Assembly: GCA_937125455.1 (NCBI GenBank) | Contig: CAKZLK010000043.1 | Location: forward strand, 124,001 to 188,000 | Length of the DNA: 64,000 bases | Direction: 5' to 3' | DNA from: an uncultured Aequorivita sp. | GTDB lineage: Bacteria > Bacteroidota > Bacteroidia > Flavobacteriales > Flavobacteriaceae | Part shown: one piece after another, positions 37,251 to 44,832 of the stretch | Layout: every line of letters begins with the position of its first letter | Numbering within the stretch: the first letter of the stretch is position 1 | Notes under the pieces: generated by a model | What the model was told of the DNA's origin: nothing | The model's database searches: none | Seen by the model: the letters and a program-made list of their open reading frames with translations, nothing else | Program-made: the position numbers and the translations under genes

Positions 37251-37289
37251 AATAATCCCTTTGTAACATAAGTTTACAAAGGGATTATT
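37251..37289 (+). terminator. Long hairpin after the RND efflux operon
   Basis: A 16-bp perfect inverted repeat (AATAATCCCTTTGTAA / TTACAAAGGGATTATT, 7-nt loop). The following T tract is poor, so it may terminate or stabilise the mRNA end. Confidence 0.65.
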
Positions 37290-37315
37290 TGTAATTTACA
37301 ATAAAGTTTACAAAA

Positions 37316-38017
37316 ATGAAACAGCTCTACCTGTTACTCGCCATTCTCATTTTTCAAACAAACCTTGCCCAAGACCTGCAACTTTTGGAAAACACTTGGT
37401 ATCTCCAAAATGTGATTATCGACGGTCAGGATAATTTTCCACCTTCAAATGATGAATTAATCTCTGTTCCCGCAATTTTTAATCAAGATGGATTTATTAC
37501 TTACGTATGTAATGAATTAAGCGGCTTTATAGAATATAATGGCGATACGTTCAATTTCCCACAACCATTGTCTACCACATTAATCGATTGCCAATATCAA
37601 ATTAACGAAGATTTTGAAATAATTTATTTCAATTTTTACGATAGTTCTCTAGGGAATCTATTTAACTATATTATTACAACAGATAGTAATGATAACAAAA
37701 CATTGGTAGTAACATCAAACACTGGCGACCAAGCGATTTACGGTGACCACCTTTTATCCAATCAAGATTTTTATAGTTCGCAATTTTCAATCCACCCCAA
37801 CCCCGCAATAGATAAACTGTATATTATCACAACAACCTCCAAAGAAAATCTAACCCTCAAAATCTTCAACCTAGAAGGTAAACTTTTAAGCACCCAAAAT
37901 TTAGAAGTTGCAAATCAAACCTCCATAAATGTTTCCCAACTGATTAGCGGTGTGTATTTTTTGAATATTGAAGATGAAAACGGTAATACAGGAGTGAAGA
38001 AGTTTATAAAACAATAG
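37316..38017 (+). CDS. Secreted protein with T9SS type A sorting domain
   Basis: 233 residues. Signal peptide (to about 18, TNLAQ), then a lipocalin-like beta domain of unknown role (about 20-150, ENTWYLQNVIIDGQDNF and DGFITYVCNELSGFIEY). The C-terminal T9SS sorting domain is at about 157-233, starting FSIHPNPAIDKLYI and ending GVKKFIKQ. Predicted to be exported across the outer membrane by T9SS. It sits alone between the efflux terminator and aspS. Confidence 0.82.
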   Translation: MKQLYLLLAILIFQTNLAQDLQLLENTWYLQNVIIDGQDNFPPSNDELISVPAIFNQDGFITYVCNELSGFIEYNGDTFNFPQPLSTTLIDCQYQINEDFEIIYFNFYDSSLGNLFNYIITTDSNDNKTLVVTSNTGDQAIYGDHLLSNQDFYSSQFSIHPNPAIDKLYIITTTSKENLTLKIFNLEGKLLSTQNLEVANQTSINVSQLISGVYFLNIEDENGNTGVKKFIKQ

Positions 38018-38074
38018 TTCTATAAAAATGGTTTGCAAAGTTTCCTTGCTTTTAAAATCTTTACTTTTACAATG

Positions 38075-38108
38075 AAAAAGGAGAACCTCTCAGTGAATCC
38101 TTTTTAAA
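38075..38108 (+). terminator. Possible terminator after the T9SS protein gene
   Basis: AAAAAGGA / TCCTTTTT stem (8 bp) with a 15-nt loop and a T run. Lies 57 bp after the stop. AT-rich, so weak. Confidence 0.35.
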
Positions 38109-38175
38109 ACCTTCGTGAATTCATTGAAACAAATAATAATCCCTTCAAAACCACTTCAATTCATTAATTACTTAT

Positions 38176-38183
38176 TAAATTTG
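38176..38183 (+). promoter_or_regulatory. -7 promoter element TAAATTTG for aspS
   Basis: Exact TAnnTTTG, 25 bp before the aspS ATG at 38209. Confidence 0.55.
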
Positions 38184-38208
38184 CACCCTTAATTTTTTTC
38201 AGAAGAAA

Positions 38209-39963
38209 ATGTACAGAACGCATAACAACGGCCAGCTTCGCTCGGCAGATATTAATAAGGAAGTAACCCTTGCGGGCTGGGTGCAGAAAACCCGCGACAA
38301 AGGCTTTATGGTTTGGGTAGACCTTCGCGACCGCTACGGCATCACCCAACTTATTTTTGACGAAGAACGGACTTCAAAAGAAGTAATTGAAAAAGCCACA
38401 AAACTTGGACGCGAGTTCGTAATACAAGTAAAAGGAACTGTCATTGAACGCGAATCCAAAAACCCAAACATGCCAACCGGCGATGTGGAAATTTTGGTTT
38501 CTGAACTTAATATTCTGAATGAATCGCTAACCCCGCCCTTCACCATAGAAGACGAAACAGATGGCGGCGAAGATTTGCGAATGAAATATCGTTATTTAGA
38601 CATTCGCAGAAATCCAGTTCGCGAGAATCTTATATTCCGTTCAAAAGTTGCTATGGCGGTTCGCAATTATCTTTCAAATGAAGGATTTATTGAAGTTGAA
38701 ACCCCCTATTTAATTAAATCAACTCCTGAAGGCGCGCGCGATTTTGTAGTGCCTTCCCGAATGAACGAAGGTCAGTTCTATGCCCTTCCGCAATCGCCAC
38801 AAACCTTTAAGCAATTGCTGATGGTGGGCGGATTGGACAAATATTTCCAAATAGTAAAATGCTTCCGCGATGAAGATTTGCGTGCAGACCGCCAGCCGGA
38901 ATTCACACAAATAGACTGCGAAATGGCTTTTGTAGAACAAGAAGATATTCTGAATGCTTTTGAAGGATTGACAAAACATTTATTGAAAGAGATTAATGGC
39001 GTTGAGATTTCCGAATTCCCAAGAATGACGTACGATGAAGCCATGGGGAAGTATGGGAATGACAAACCAGACATTCGCTTCGGAATGGAGTTTGGTGAGC
39101 TGAACGCTGTTGCACAGCACAAAGACTTCAACGTTTTTAACCAAGCTGAATTGGTTGTGGGAATAGCAGTCCCCGGCGGAAATGCCTTCACAAGAAAAGA
39201 AATAGATAATTTAATAGATTGGTTGAAACGTCCACAGATTGGTGCAATGGGAATGGTTTACGTTCGTTGCAACGAAGACGGTACTTATAAATCTTCCGTA
39301 GATAAATTTTACGACCAAGAAGATTTGGCAAAGTGGGCAGAAGCAACCAGAGCCCAAGCTGGCGATTTAATCTGTGTGGTTTCTGGAGCTAAAAACAAAG
39401 CCAGAACACAGTTAAGTGCATTGCGTATGCATTTGGCAGAGCAACTTGGTTTAAGGAACAATAATGAATTCGCCCCACTTTGGGTAGTGGATTTCCCGCT
39501 ATTGGAATGGGATGAGGAAACAAACCGATACCACGCCATGCACCACCCATTCACTTCTCCAAAACCTGGACAGCTTGAGCTTTTAGACACCAACCCTGGT
39601 GAGGTCAAGGCAAACGCTTACGACCTTGTTTTAAATGGAAACGAAATAGGCGGCGGTTCTATAAGAATACACGATAAAAAAACACAAGCCTTGATGTTTG
39701 ACTATTTGGGTTTCACACATGAAGAAGCGAAAGCACAGTTTGGCTTTTTGATGGATGCGTTTCAGTATGGCGCACCACCGCATGGAGGTATTGCATTCGG
39801 TCTGGACAGATTGGTTGCCATTTTGGGCGGACAGGAAACCATCCGCGACTTTATTGCATTCCCCAAAAACAACGCAGGTCGCGATGTGATGATTGACGCA
39901 CCAGCACCAATAGATGACAAACAACTACAAGAACTACATTTAAAAGTTGAATTAAAATCATAA
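38209..39963 (+). CDS. aspS: Aspartyl-tRNA synthetase
   Basis: 584 residues, class IIb synthetase of the bacterial type. N-terminal OB-fold domain (about 1-105, [20 protein letters not shown]); catalytic core with motif 2 [20 protein letters not shown] (about 215-235); the bacterial GAD insertion domain (about 290-400); and motif 3 [16 protein letters not shown] (about 530-545). The GAD domain marks the bacterial rather than archaeal form. Complete and of usual length; terminator follows. Confidence 0.97.
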   Translation: MYRTHNNGQLRSADINKEVTLAGWVQKTRDKGFMVWVDLRDRYGITQLIFDEERTSKEVIEKATKLGREFVIQVKGTVIERESKNPNMPTGDVEILVSELNILNESLTPPFTIEDETDGGEDLRMKYRYLDIRRNPVRENLIFRSKVAMAVRNYLSNEGFIEVETPYLIKSTPEGARDFVVPSRMNEGQFYALPQSPQTFKQLLMVGGLDKYFQIVKCFRDEDLRADRQPEFTQIDCEMAFVEQEDILNAFEGLTKHLLKEINGVEISEFPRMTYDEAMGKYGNDKPDIRFGMEFGELNAVAQHKDFNVFNQAELVVGIAVPGGNAFTRKEIDNLIDWLKRPQIGAMGMVYVRCNEDGTYKSSVDKFYDQEDLAKWAEATRAQAGDLICVVSGAKNKARTQLSALRMHLAEQLGLRNNNEFAPLWVVDFPLLEWDEETNRYHAMHHPFTSPKPGQLELLDTNPGEVKANAYDLVLNGNEIGGGSIRIHDKKTQALMFDYLGFTHEEAKAQFGFLMDAFQYGAPPHGGIAFGLDRLVAILGGQETIRDFIAFPKNNAGRDVMIDAPAPIDDKQLQELHLKVELKS

Positions 39964-39967
39964 TAAG

Positions 39968-39994
39968 AAATCCTGCTAACGCGGGATTTTTTAA
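39968..39994 (+). terminator. Intrinsic terminator after aspS
   Basis: AAATCCTGC / GCGGGATTT stem (9 bp with one G-T pair), loop TAAC, then a T run, starting 5 bp after the aspS stop. Confidence 0.8.
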
Positions 39995-40002
39995 TAGCTT
40001 TA
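39995..40002 (+). promoter_or_regulatory. -7-like element TAGCTTTA for the ClC gene
   Basis: TAnnTTTA variant ending 3 nt before the ATG at 40006, implying a leaderless transcript. Confidence 0.35.
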
Positions 40003-40005
40003 AAG

Positions 40006-41802
40006 ATGCCTACGCAAAAAAGAACATTACTTACTCGGTTTTTAATTTGGAGAATCAAATACATTTCTCATAAACAGTTTGTGCTGCTTTTAAGCATATT
40101 GGTGGGACTTTTGGCTGGAATGGGAGCCGTAGTTTTAAAAAACCTCACCCACCTAATACAACATTTACTCGAAGGCAGGCTAATTGCGGATTACCACACT
40201 GCATTCTATTTTATTTTCCCCATTATTGGTCTTACCTTGGCTTATTTGGCAATGCGGTATGTGATTCGTCACAAAGTGAGCCATGGAATTCCTTCTACAC
40301 TCTACGCCATATCAAAACGCAAGGGTTTTATGAAACCTTTTCAGATGTTCGGAAGCATAATTACCGCACCAATCACCGTCGGTTTTGGTGGTTCCGTAGG
40401 ATTGGAGGGGCCAACAGTTGCAACCGGAGCAGCGTTAAGTTCCAATCTCTCGAGACTTTTTCATATGAATCAGTCCACCCGCACCTTGTTGATAGGTTGT
40501 GCCGGAGCTGGTGCAATGTCTGCAATTTTTAAAGCACCTATTGCCGCCATTATTTTTGCAGTGGAAGTTTTCAGTTTGGATCTTACTTTAGCCTCAATGG
40601 TTCCGTTGCTTTTAGCATCGGTCTCGGCTATAACTACTTCCTATTTCTTTTTAGGGAGCGATGTCTTGTTACCTTTTAAAATCACGGATAAATTTGTTAT
40701 AAATGATCTTCCTTTCTATATCCTATTAGGCTTGGTCGCTTCTATGGTTTCCATCTATTACACAAAAATGTATTCCACCATTCAGGATTTCTTTGAAAAA
40801 ATTGGAAGCCCGGTTAAGCGATTGTTAATTGGCGGAATAGGTCTTGGTGTCATGGTCTATTTTATCCCACCACTTTATGGGGAAGGCTTTGATGTAATAA
40901 ACAACTTGGTTCAGGGAAATCCAAGAGCTGCCTTACAAAACAATTTTTTCAATCTGGATCTCTCCAGTATTTGGGTAGTCATTTTGCTACTTGCAGGTTT
41001 AATGGCCTTTAAAATTATAGCTAGTGCACTTACTTTTGGTGCAGGCGGTGTGGGGGGAATTTTTGCGCCAACCCTTTTTATGGGAAGTATTATGGGAAAC
41101 TGTTTAGCAAAGATTCTGAACAATATTGGTTTTTTAGACAATCCTGTTTCTGAAAGTAATTTTACATTGGTAGGAATGACTGGATTGATGGCCGGTGTAC
41201 TTCACGCCCCTTTAACCGCAATTTTCCTTATTGCAGAAGTCACGGGAGGTTATGAGCTTTTTATACCGCTAATGCTTACTGCGGCCATTTCGTTTTCGCT
41301 TACCAAATATTTCATACCCCACTCAGTTTATGCGATGGAATTAGGAAGAAAAGGCGATTTGATTACCCATGATAAAGATCATGCCGTACTTACATTAATG
41401 GACATTCACTCTGTCATAGAACGCGATTTTATAGCCATATACCCTCAAATGAATCTCGGAGAAATTGTGCATCAGGCTGTGGTAAAATCGAAACGAAATC
41501 TCTTTCCGGTTCTCAACAAGCAAACCAAAGCACTCGAAGGTATTATTCTGTTAGATGATTTACGCCCTGTTATGTTCGATCAGAATTTATACGATGAGGT
41601 AAAAGCCAGTGAACTTATGCACAATCCGCCAGGACTAATTGATTTAAATGAAGATAAAATGACTGACGTGATGAAAAAATTTCAAGATACTGGCGCTTGG
41701 AACCTTCCCGTTATTAATGATGGAAAATATTACGGTTTCGTTTCAAAATCAAAACTGCTAACGGCATACCGTAGAAAATTGATAGATTTTTCTGGGAAAT
41801 AA
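40006..41802 (+). CDS. ClC-family chloride channel/exchanger with CBS domains
   Basis: 598 residues. About ten to twelve membrane helices (30-440) contain the anion-selectivity motifs GFGGSVGLEGPTVATG (about 125-140) and FGAGGVGGIFAPTLFMG (about 345-361). The gating Glu is present in LEGP, which favours a proton-coupled exchanger over a passive channel. The C-terminal part (about 455-598) carries two CBS-like units (VKSKRNLFPVLNKQTKALEG and DTGAWNLPVINDGKYYGFVS) that usually bind nucleotides. Follows aspS behind its own terminator and promoter. Confidence 0.93.
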   Translation: MPTQKRTLLTRFLIWRIKYISHKQFVLLLSILVGLLAGMGAVVLKNLTHLIQHLLEGRLIADYHTAFYFIFPIIGLTLAYLAMRYVIRHKVSHGIPSTLYAISKRKGFMKPFQMFGSIITAPITVGFGGSVGLEGPTVATGAALSSNLSRLFHMNQSTRTLLIGCAGAGAMSAIFKAPIAAIIFAVEVFSLDLTLASMVPLLLASVSAITTSYFFLGSDVLLPFKITDKFVINDLPFYILLGLVASMVSIYYTKMYSTIQDFFEKIGSPVKRLLIGGIGLGVMVYFIPPLYGEGFDVINNLVQGNPRAALQNNFFNLDLSSIWVVILLLAGLMAFKIIASALTFGAGGVGGIFAPTLFMGSIMGNCLAKILNNIGFLDNPVSESNFTLVGMTGLMAGVLHAPLTAIFLIAEVTGGYELFIPLMLTAAISFSLTKYFIPHSVYAMELGRKGDLITHDKDHAVLTLMDIHSVIERDFIAIYPQMNLGEIVHQAVVKSKRNLFPVLNKQTKALEGIILLDDLRPVMFDQNLYDEVKASELMHNPPGLIDLNEDKMTDVMKKFQDTGAWNLPVINDGKYYGFVSKSKLLTAYRRKLIDFSGK

Positions 41803-41854
41803 ATAGTATTGATAAAGGAATCAGTTTTTTAAAAGTGAGTAAAAATAAAATAAG

Positions 41855-42100
41855 ATGAGATATTTTTTGACAATTCTGTTTATTTCAATTCTCATAGCTT
41901 TGGGTATCGGTTTTTATATTAAACCTGTGGATGAAGCCACTGGAAATTTGATTATTGGCCTTACGCTAATGGCTGGATTTTTTGTTTTAATGCCCCTGTT
42001 CATCTATCATAGATGGAAGAACAGGAGTGTAAAAGACTATATGCTCACAAAGGAAAACATTGAAAAAATGCAGGATTATCAAAAAGATAAAAACATATAA
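41855..42100 (+). CDS. Small two-helix membrane protein
   Basis: 81 residues: helices FLTILFISILIALGIGFYI and LIIGLTLMAGFFVLMPLFIY joined by a short loop, and a basic/polar C-terminal tail (HRWKNRSVKDYMLTKENIEK). No family recognised; similar small proteins are common near transporters in flavobacteria. It is 52 bp downstream of the ClC gene on the same strand and may be co-transcribed. Confidence 0.6.
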   Translation: MRYFLTILFISILIALGIGFYIKPVDEATGNLIIGLTLMAGFFVLMPLFIYHRWKNRSVKDYMLTKENIEKMQDYQKDKNI

Positions 42101-42154
42101 GTTTGGTGTAATTTGAAAAAATTTTGATTTCTTTAACATTTGAAATTATTATTA

Positions 42155-42162
42155 TACATTTG
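42155..42162 (+). promoter_or_regulatory. -7 promoter element TACATTTG for the cold-shock gene
   Basis: Exact TAnnTTTG, 31 bp before the ATG at 42194; the leader of about 25 nt is almost entirely A/T. Confidence 0.6.
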
Positions 42163-42193
42163 TATACTTATTATTAATTTATTTTTTTTTAAA

Positions 42194-42391
42194 ATGGAAG
42201 GAACAGTAAAGTTTTTTAACGAATCTAAAGGTTTTGGTTTTATCACAAATGATGAAACTGGAAAAGACATTTTTGTACACATAAGTGGCTTAAATGGCGA
42301 AGCACTTAACGAAGGCGACAAAGTAGAATATGTTGAAGAAGAAGGAAGAAAAGGAATAGTTGCGGGCCAAGTGCGCGTAATACACGACTAA
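42194..42391 (+). CDS. Cold-shock-domain RNA-binding protein
   Basis: 65 residues from ATG 42194 (MEGTVKFFNESKGFGFITND). RNP1 is KGFGFI and RNP2 is DIFVHIS, the two single-stranded nucleic-acid binding motifs of CspA-like proteins. The reading frame extends upstream to 42140, but that would add a non-homologous hydrophobic stretch and lies before the promoter. Acts as an RNA chaperone. A bidirectional terminator follows. Confidence 0.95.
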   Translation: MEGTVKFFNESKGFGFITNDETGKDIFVHISGLNGEALNEGDKVEYVEEEGRKGIVAGQVRVIHD

Positions 42392-42413
42392 AAATATATA
42401 CTTTGCAGATTTT

Positions 42414-42443
42414 AAAGCCTTTCATTTTTGAAAGGCTTTTTTT
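42414..42443. terminator. Bidirectional terminator between the cold-shock gene and tadA
   Basis: AAAGCCTTTCA / TGAAAGGCTTT stem, loop TTTT, then seven T residues. Confidence 0.85.
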
Positions 42444-42447
42444 CTGT

Positions 42448-42903
42448 TTAATTTAAGTTTCTTTTTTCAATAAAGAACCGCTTTAAGAGTTGCGATGCTT
42501 CTGCAGCCATTACTCCGCCCGTCATAGTAGTTTTAGGATGTAATTTTGTGTTTAAAAAAATACAGCCCCGTTGTTCATCCCTTGCCCCATAAACTATTTT
42601 TGAAATTTGACTCCAAAATAAAGCTCCTGCACACATTTGGCAAGGCTCTATGGTTACATATAGTGTGCAGTCTATTAGATATTTTCCCCCCAAGTAATTT
42701 GCTGCGGCTGTTATTGCCTGCATTTCCGCATGGGCGGTAACATCATTCAATGTTTCGGTTAGATTGTGCGAACGAGCAATAATTTGATTATTTATAACAA
42801 TTACTGCGCCTATGGGTATTTCTCCTTTCTCATAGGCAGTTTCGGCCTCTTGAAGGGCGCGCTTCATAAAATAGGAGTCATCGTAAGGGTTTATTATACT
42901 CAA
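42448..42903 (-). CDS. tadA: tRNA adenosine deaminase / nucleoside deaminase
   Basis: 151 residues of the cytidine/deoxycytidylate deaminase fold. Zinc site: HAEMQAI (His and catalytic Glu) and EPCQMCAGAL (two Cys). The start YFMKRALQEAETAYEKGEIP and PIGAVIVIN segments are typical of TadA, which converts A34 to inosine in tRNA-Arg(ACG). A guanine-deaminase-like relative is the main alternative. Divergent from dxs. Confidence 0.85.
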   Translation of the reverse strand: MSIINPYDDSYFMKRALQEAETAYEKGEIPIGAVIVINNQIIARSHNLTETLNDVTAHAEMQAITAAANYLGGKYLIDCTLYVTIEPCQMCAGALFWSQISKIVYGARDEQRGCIFLNTKLHPKTTMTGGVMAAEASQLLKRFFIEKRNLN

Positions 42904-42992
42904 GGTTTAAGGCTTTTGTTCAGAATTTAAAACAACGAAATTACGAATTAACAAATTAACGGATTCACCAATTAACAATTTCCCAATAACCG

Positions 42993-43000
42993 TATCTTTA
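42993..43000 (+). promoter_or_regulatory. -7-like element TATCTTTA for dxs
   Basis: TAnnTTTA variant ending 4 nt before the GTG at 43005, so the transcript would be essentially leaderless. Confidence 0.4.
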
Positions 43001-43004
43001 CACT

Positions 43005-44783
43005 GTGTTAGAAAATATTTTAAATACTATAAATTTTCCAGATGATCTTCGGAAAATTCCAAAGGAAAAATTGCCACAATTGGCGAAAGAACTACGTGAG
43101 TTTATAATAAATATTGTAGCTACAAAAGAGGGTCATTTGGGCGCCAGCCTAGGCGTTGTAGAACTTACCATCGCCCTGCATTATGTTTTTAATACTCCGG
43201 ATGATATTTTGGTTTGGGATGTTGGCCATCAGGCATATGGGCACAAGATACTTACAGGACGAAAAGAAATTTTTTATACCAATAGGCAATTAGGCGGCAT
43301 AAGTGGTTTTCCTAAAAGAAGTGAAAGTGAATACGACGCTTTCGGAGTTGGCCACAGCAGCACCGCTATTTCAGCAGCGTTGGGCATGGCAATTGCATCA
43401 AAGTTAAAAGGGGAAGTTCATAAGCAACACATAGCAGTTGTGGGCGACGCATCAATAGCAAGCGGAATGGCTTTTGAAGCCTTGAATCATGCGGGAGTTA
43501 CAGACACCAATCTTTTGGTTATCTTAAATGACAATGCCATCGGCATTGACCCAAGTGTTGGCGCTTTAAAAAATTATTTCACAAAAGTGAAATTAGATGG
43601 TGCGAAAGAAGCAGATAATATATTTGAAGCACTAAACTTTAATTACTCTGGACCAATTGACGGACATAACCTTAATCTTGTGATTTCAGAATTGGAGCGT
43701 TTGAAAAATGTTCCCGGCCCAAAACTACTTCATATAATTACAACAAAAGGAAAAGGGTTGCGGCAAGCCGAAGAAAACCAAGTACTGTACCATGCTCCAG
43801 GTAAATTTGACGCACTTACAGGAGATTTGGCTCCAAAAAACACCGAAATACAACCGCCAAAGTTCCAAGATGTTTTTGGCACAACGTTAGTTGAACTAGC
43901 TTCACTAAACAAAAGTATTATAGGAATCACTCCAGCAATGCCGTCGGGAAGTTCCTTAAAGTTTATGATGGATGCTTTTCCAGAAAGAGCTTTTGACGTG
44001 GGGATTGCTGAACAGCATGCAGTTACTTTTGCCGCAGGAATGGCAACACAAGGAGTTACCGTCTTCTGTAATATTTATTCTACATTTCTTCAACGCGCTT
44101 ACGATCAGATAATCCACGATGTTTGTTTGCAAAAAATCCCTGTAATTTTCTGTTTAGATCGCGCAGGCATTGTAGGTGAAGATGGTGCAACACATCATGG
44201 TATTTTCGATTTGGCATATTTAAACTGCATACCAAACCTCATCATTTTTGCACCTCGTAATGAAATTGAATTGCGAAATATAATGTTCACGGCCCAACAG
44301 GGGCTTGATTTACCTATATTTATTCGGTATCCACGAGGCAGAGGGAAAATTTTAGATTGGCAGCAACCATTCAATAGTATTGAAATAGGCAAAGCTGAAA
44401 TCTTAAAAGAAGGCTCTGAAATCGCCATTTTAAGTATGGGGACTATTGTCACTAATGTTTTAGATGCACTTGAAATGCTCCCAGCCTTGCAAAAAGAAAA
44501 AATCGAGGTAGTTGATATGCGATTTTTAAAACCTTTAGATGAAAAGATGCTGCACCAATTATTCAAAAAGCACAAAACAATTATTACTATTGAAGACGGA
44601 ACGATTATAGGCGGTTTGGGAACTACGATTGCCTCTTTCGCAGCAAAACATCAATATAAAAACTCTATTGAAATTTTGGGTGTTCCAGATGTTTTCCCTG
44701 AACACGGAACTATATCAGAATTGCAGAAAATTGTTGGGATTTCTTCAGAAAATATAAAACAAACCTTTCAAAAATACTTATAA
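43005..44783 (+). CDS. dxs: 1-deoxy-D-xylulose-5-phosphate synthase
   Basis: 592 residues, GTG start. Thiamine-diphosphate enzyme that joins pyruvate and glyceraldehyde 3-phosphate, the first step of the MEP isoprenoid pathway. N-terminal TPP domain with GHLGASLGVVELTIALHYVF (about 43-62), DVGHQAYGHKILTGR and GDASIASGMAFEALNHAG followed by LNDNAIGI. Transketolase-like central domain with GIAEQHAVTFAAGMA (catalytic Glu) and DRAGIVGEDGATHHG. Somewhat shorter than the 620-residue E. coli form but complete. Confidence 0.95.
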   Translation: MLENILNTINFPDDLRKIPKEKLPQLAKELREFIINIVATKEGHLGASLGVVELTIALHYVFNTPDDILVWDVGHQAYGHKILTGRKEIFYTNRQLGGISGFPKRSESEYDAFGVGHSSTAISAALGMAIASKLKGEVHKQHIAVVGDASIASGMAFEALNHAGVTDTNLLVILNDNAIGIDPSVGALKNYFTKVKLDGAKEADNIFEALNFNYSGPIDGHNLNLVISELERLKNVPGPKLLHIITTKGKGLRQAEENQVLYHAPGKFDALTGDLAPKNTEIQPPKFQDVFGTTLVELASLNKSIIGITPAMPSGSSLKFMMDAFPERAFDVGIAEQHAVTFAAGMATQGVTVFCNIYSTFLQRAYDQIIHDVCLQKIPVIFCLDRAGIVGEDGATHHGIFDLAYLNCIPNLIIFAPRNEIELRNIMFTAQQGLDLPIFIRYPRGRGKILDWQQPFNSIEIGKAEILKEGSEIAILSMGTIVTNVLDALEMLPALQKEKIEVVDMRFLKPLDEKMLHQLFKKHKTIITIEDGTIIGGLGTTIASFAAKHQYKNSIEILGVPDVFPEHGTISELQKIVGISSENIKQTFQKYL

Positions 44784-44784
44784 A

Positions 44785-44812
44785 AAAAGAGGCTCATTTG
44801 AGCCTCTTTTAT
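44785..44812. terminator. Bidirectional terminator between dxs and the M36 peptidase
   Basis: 12-bp perfect stem AAAAGAGGCTCA / TGAGCCTCTTTT with a 2-nt loop, flanked by A and T tracts, between converging genes. Confidence 0.8.
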
Positions 44813-44832
44813 ATTTAAAACTATTTTTAATC

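Noticed and set aside
37264-37314. TAACATA and TTTACAA copies upstream of the T9SS gene as another Pho-like array
   Set aside because: They lie inside the 16-bp terminator-like hairpin and are spaced 9 and 12 bp rather than 11, with no TTTG at the expected distance.
38778-39191. 137-codon minus-strand ORF inside aspS
   Set aside because: Shadow of aspS; Ser/Lys/Phe-rich composition typical of an antisense frame and no homologous features.
42140-42193. Upstream extension of the cold-shock protein
   Set aside because: Adds a hydrophobic stretch absent from the family and spans the promoter at 42155-42162.
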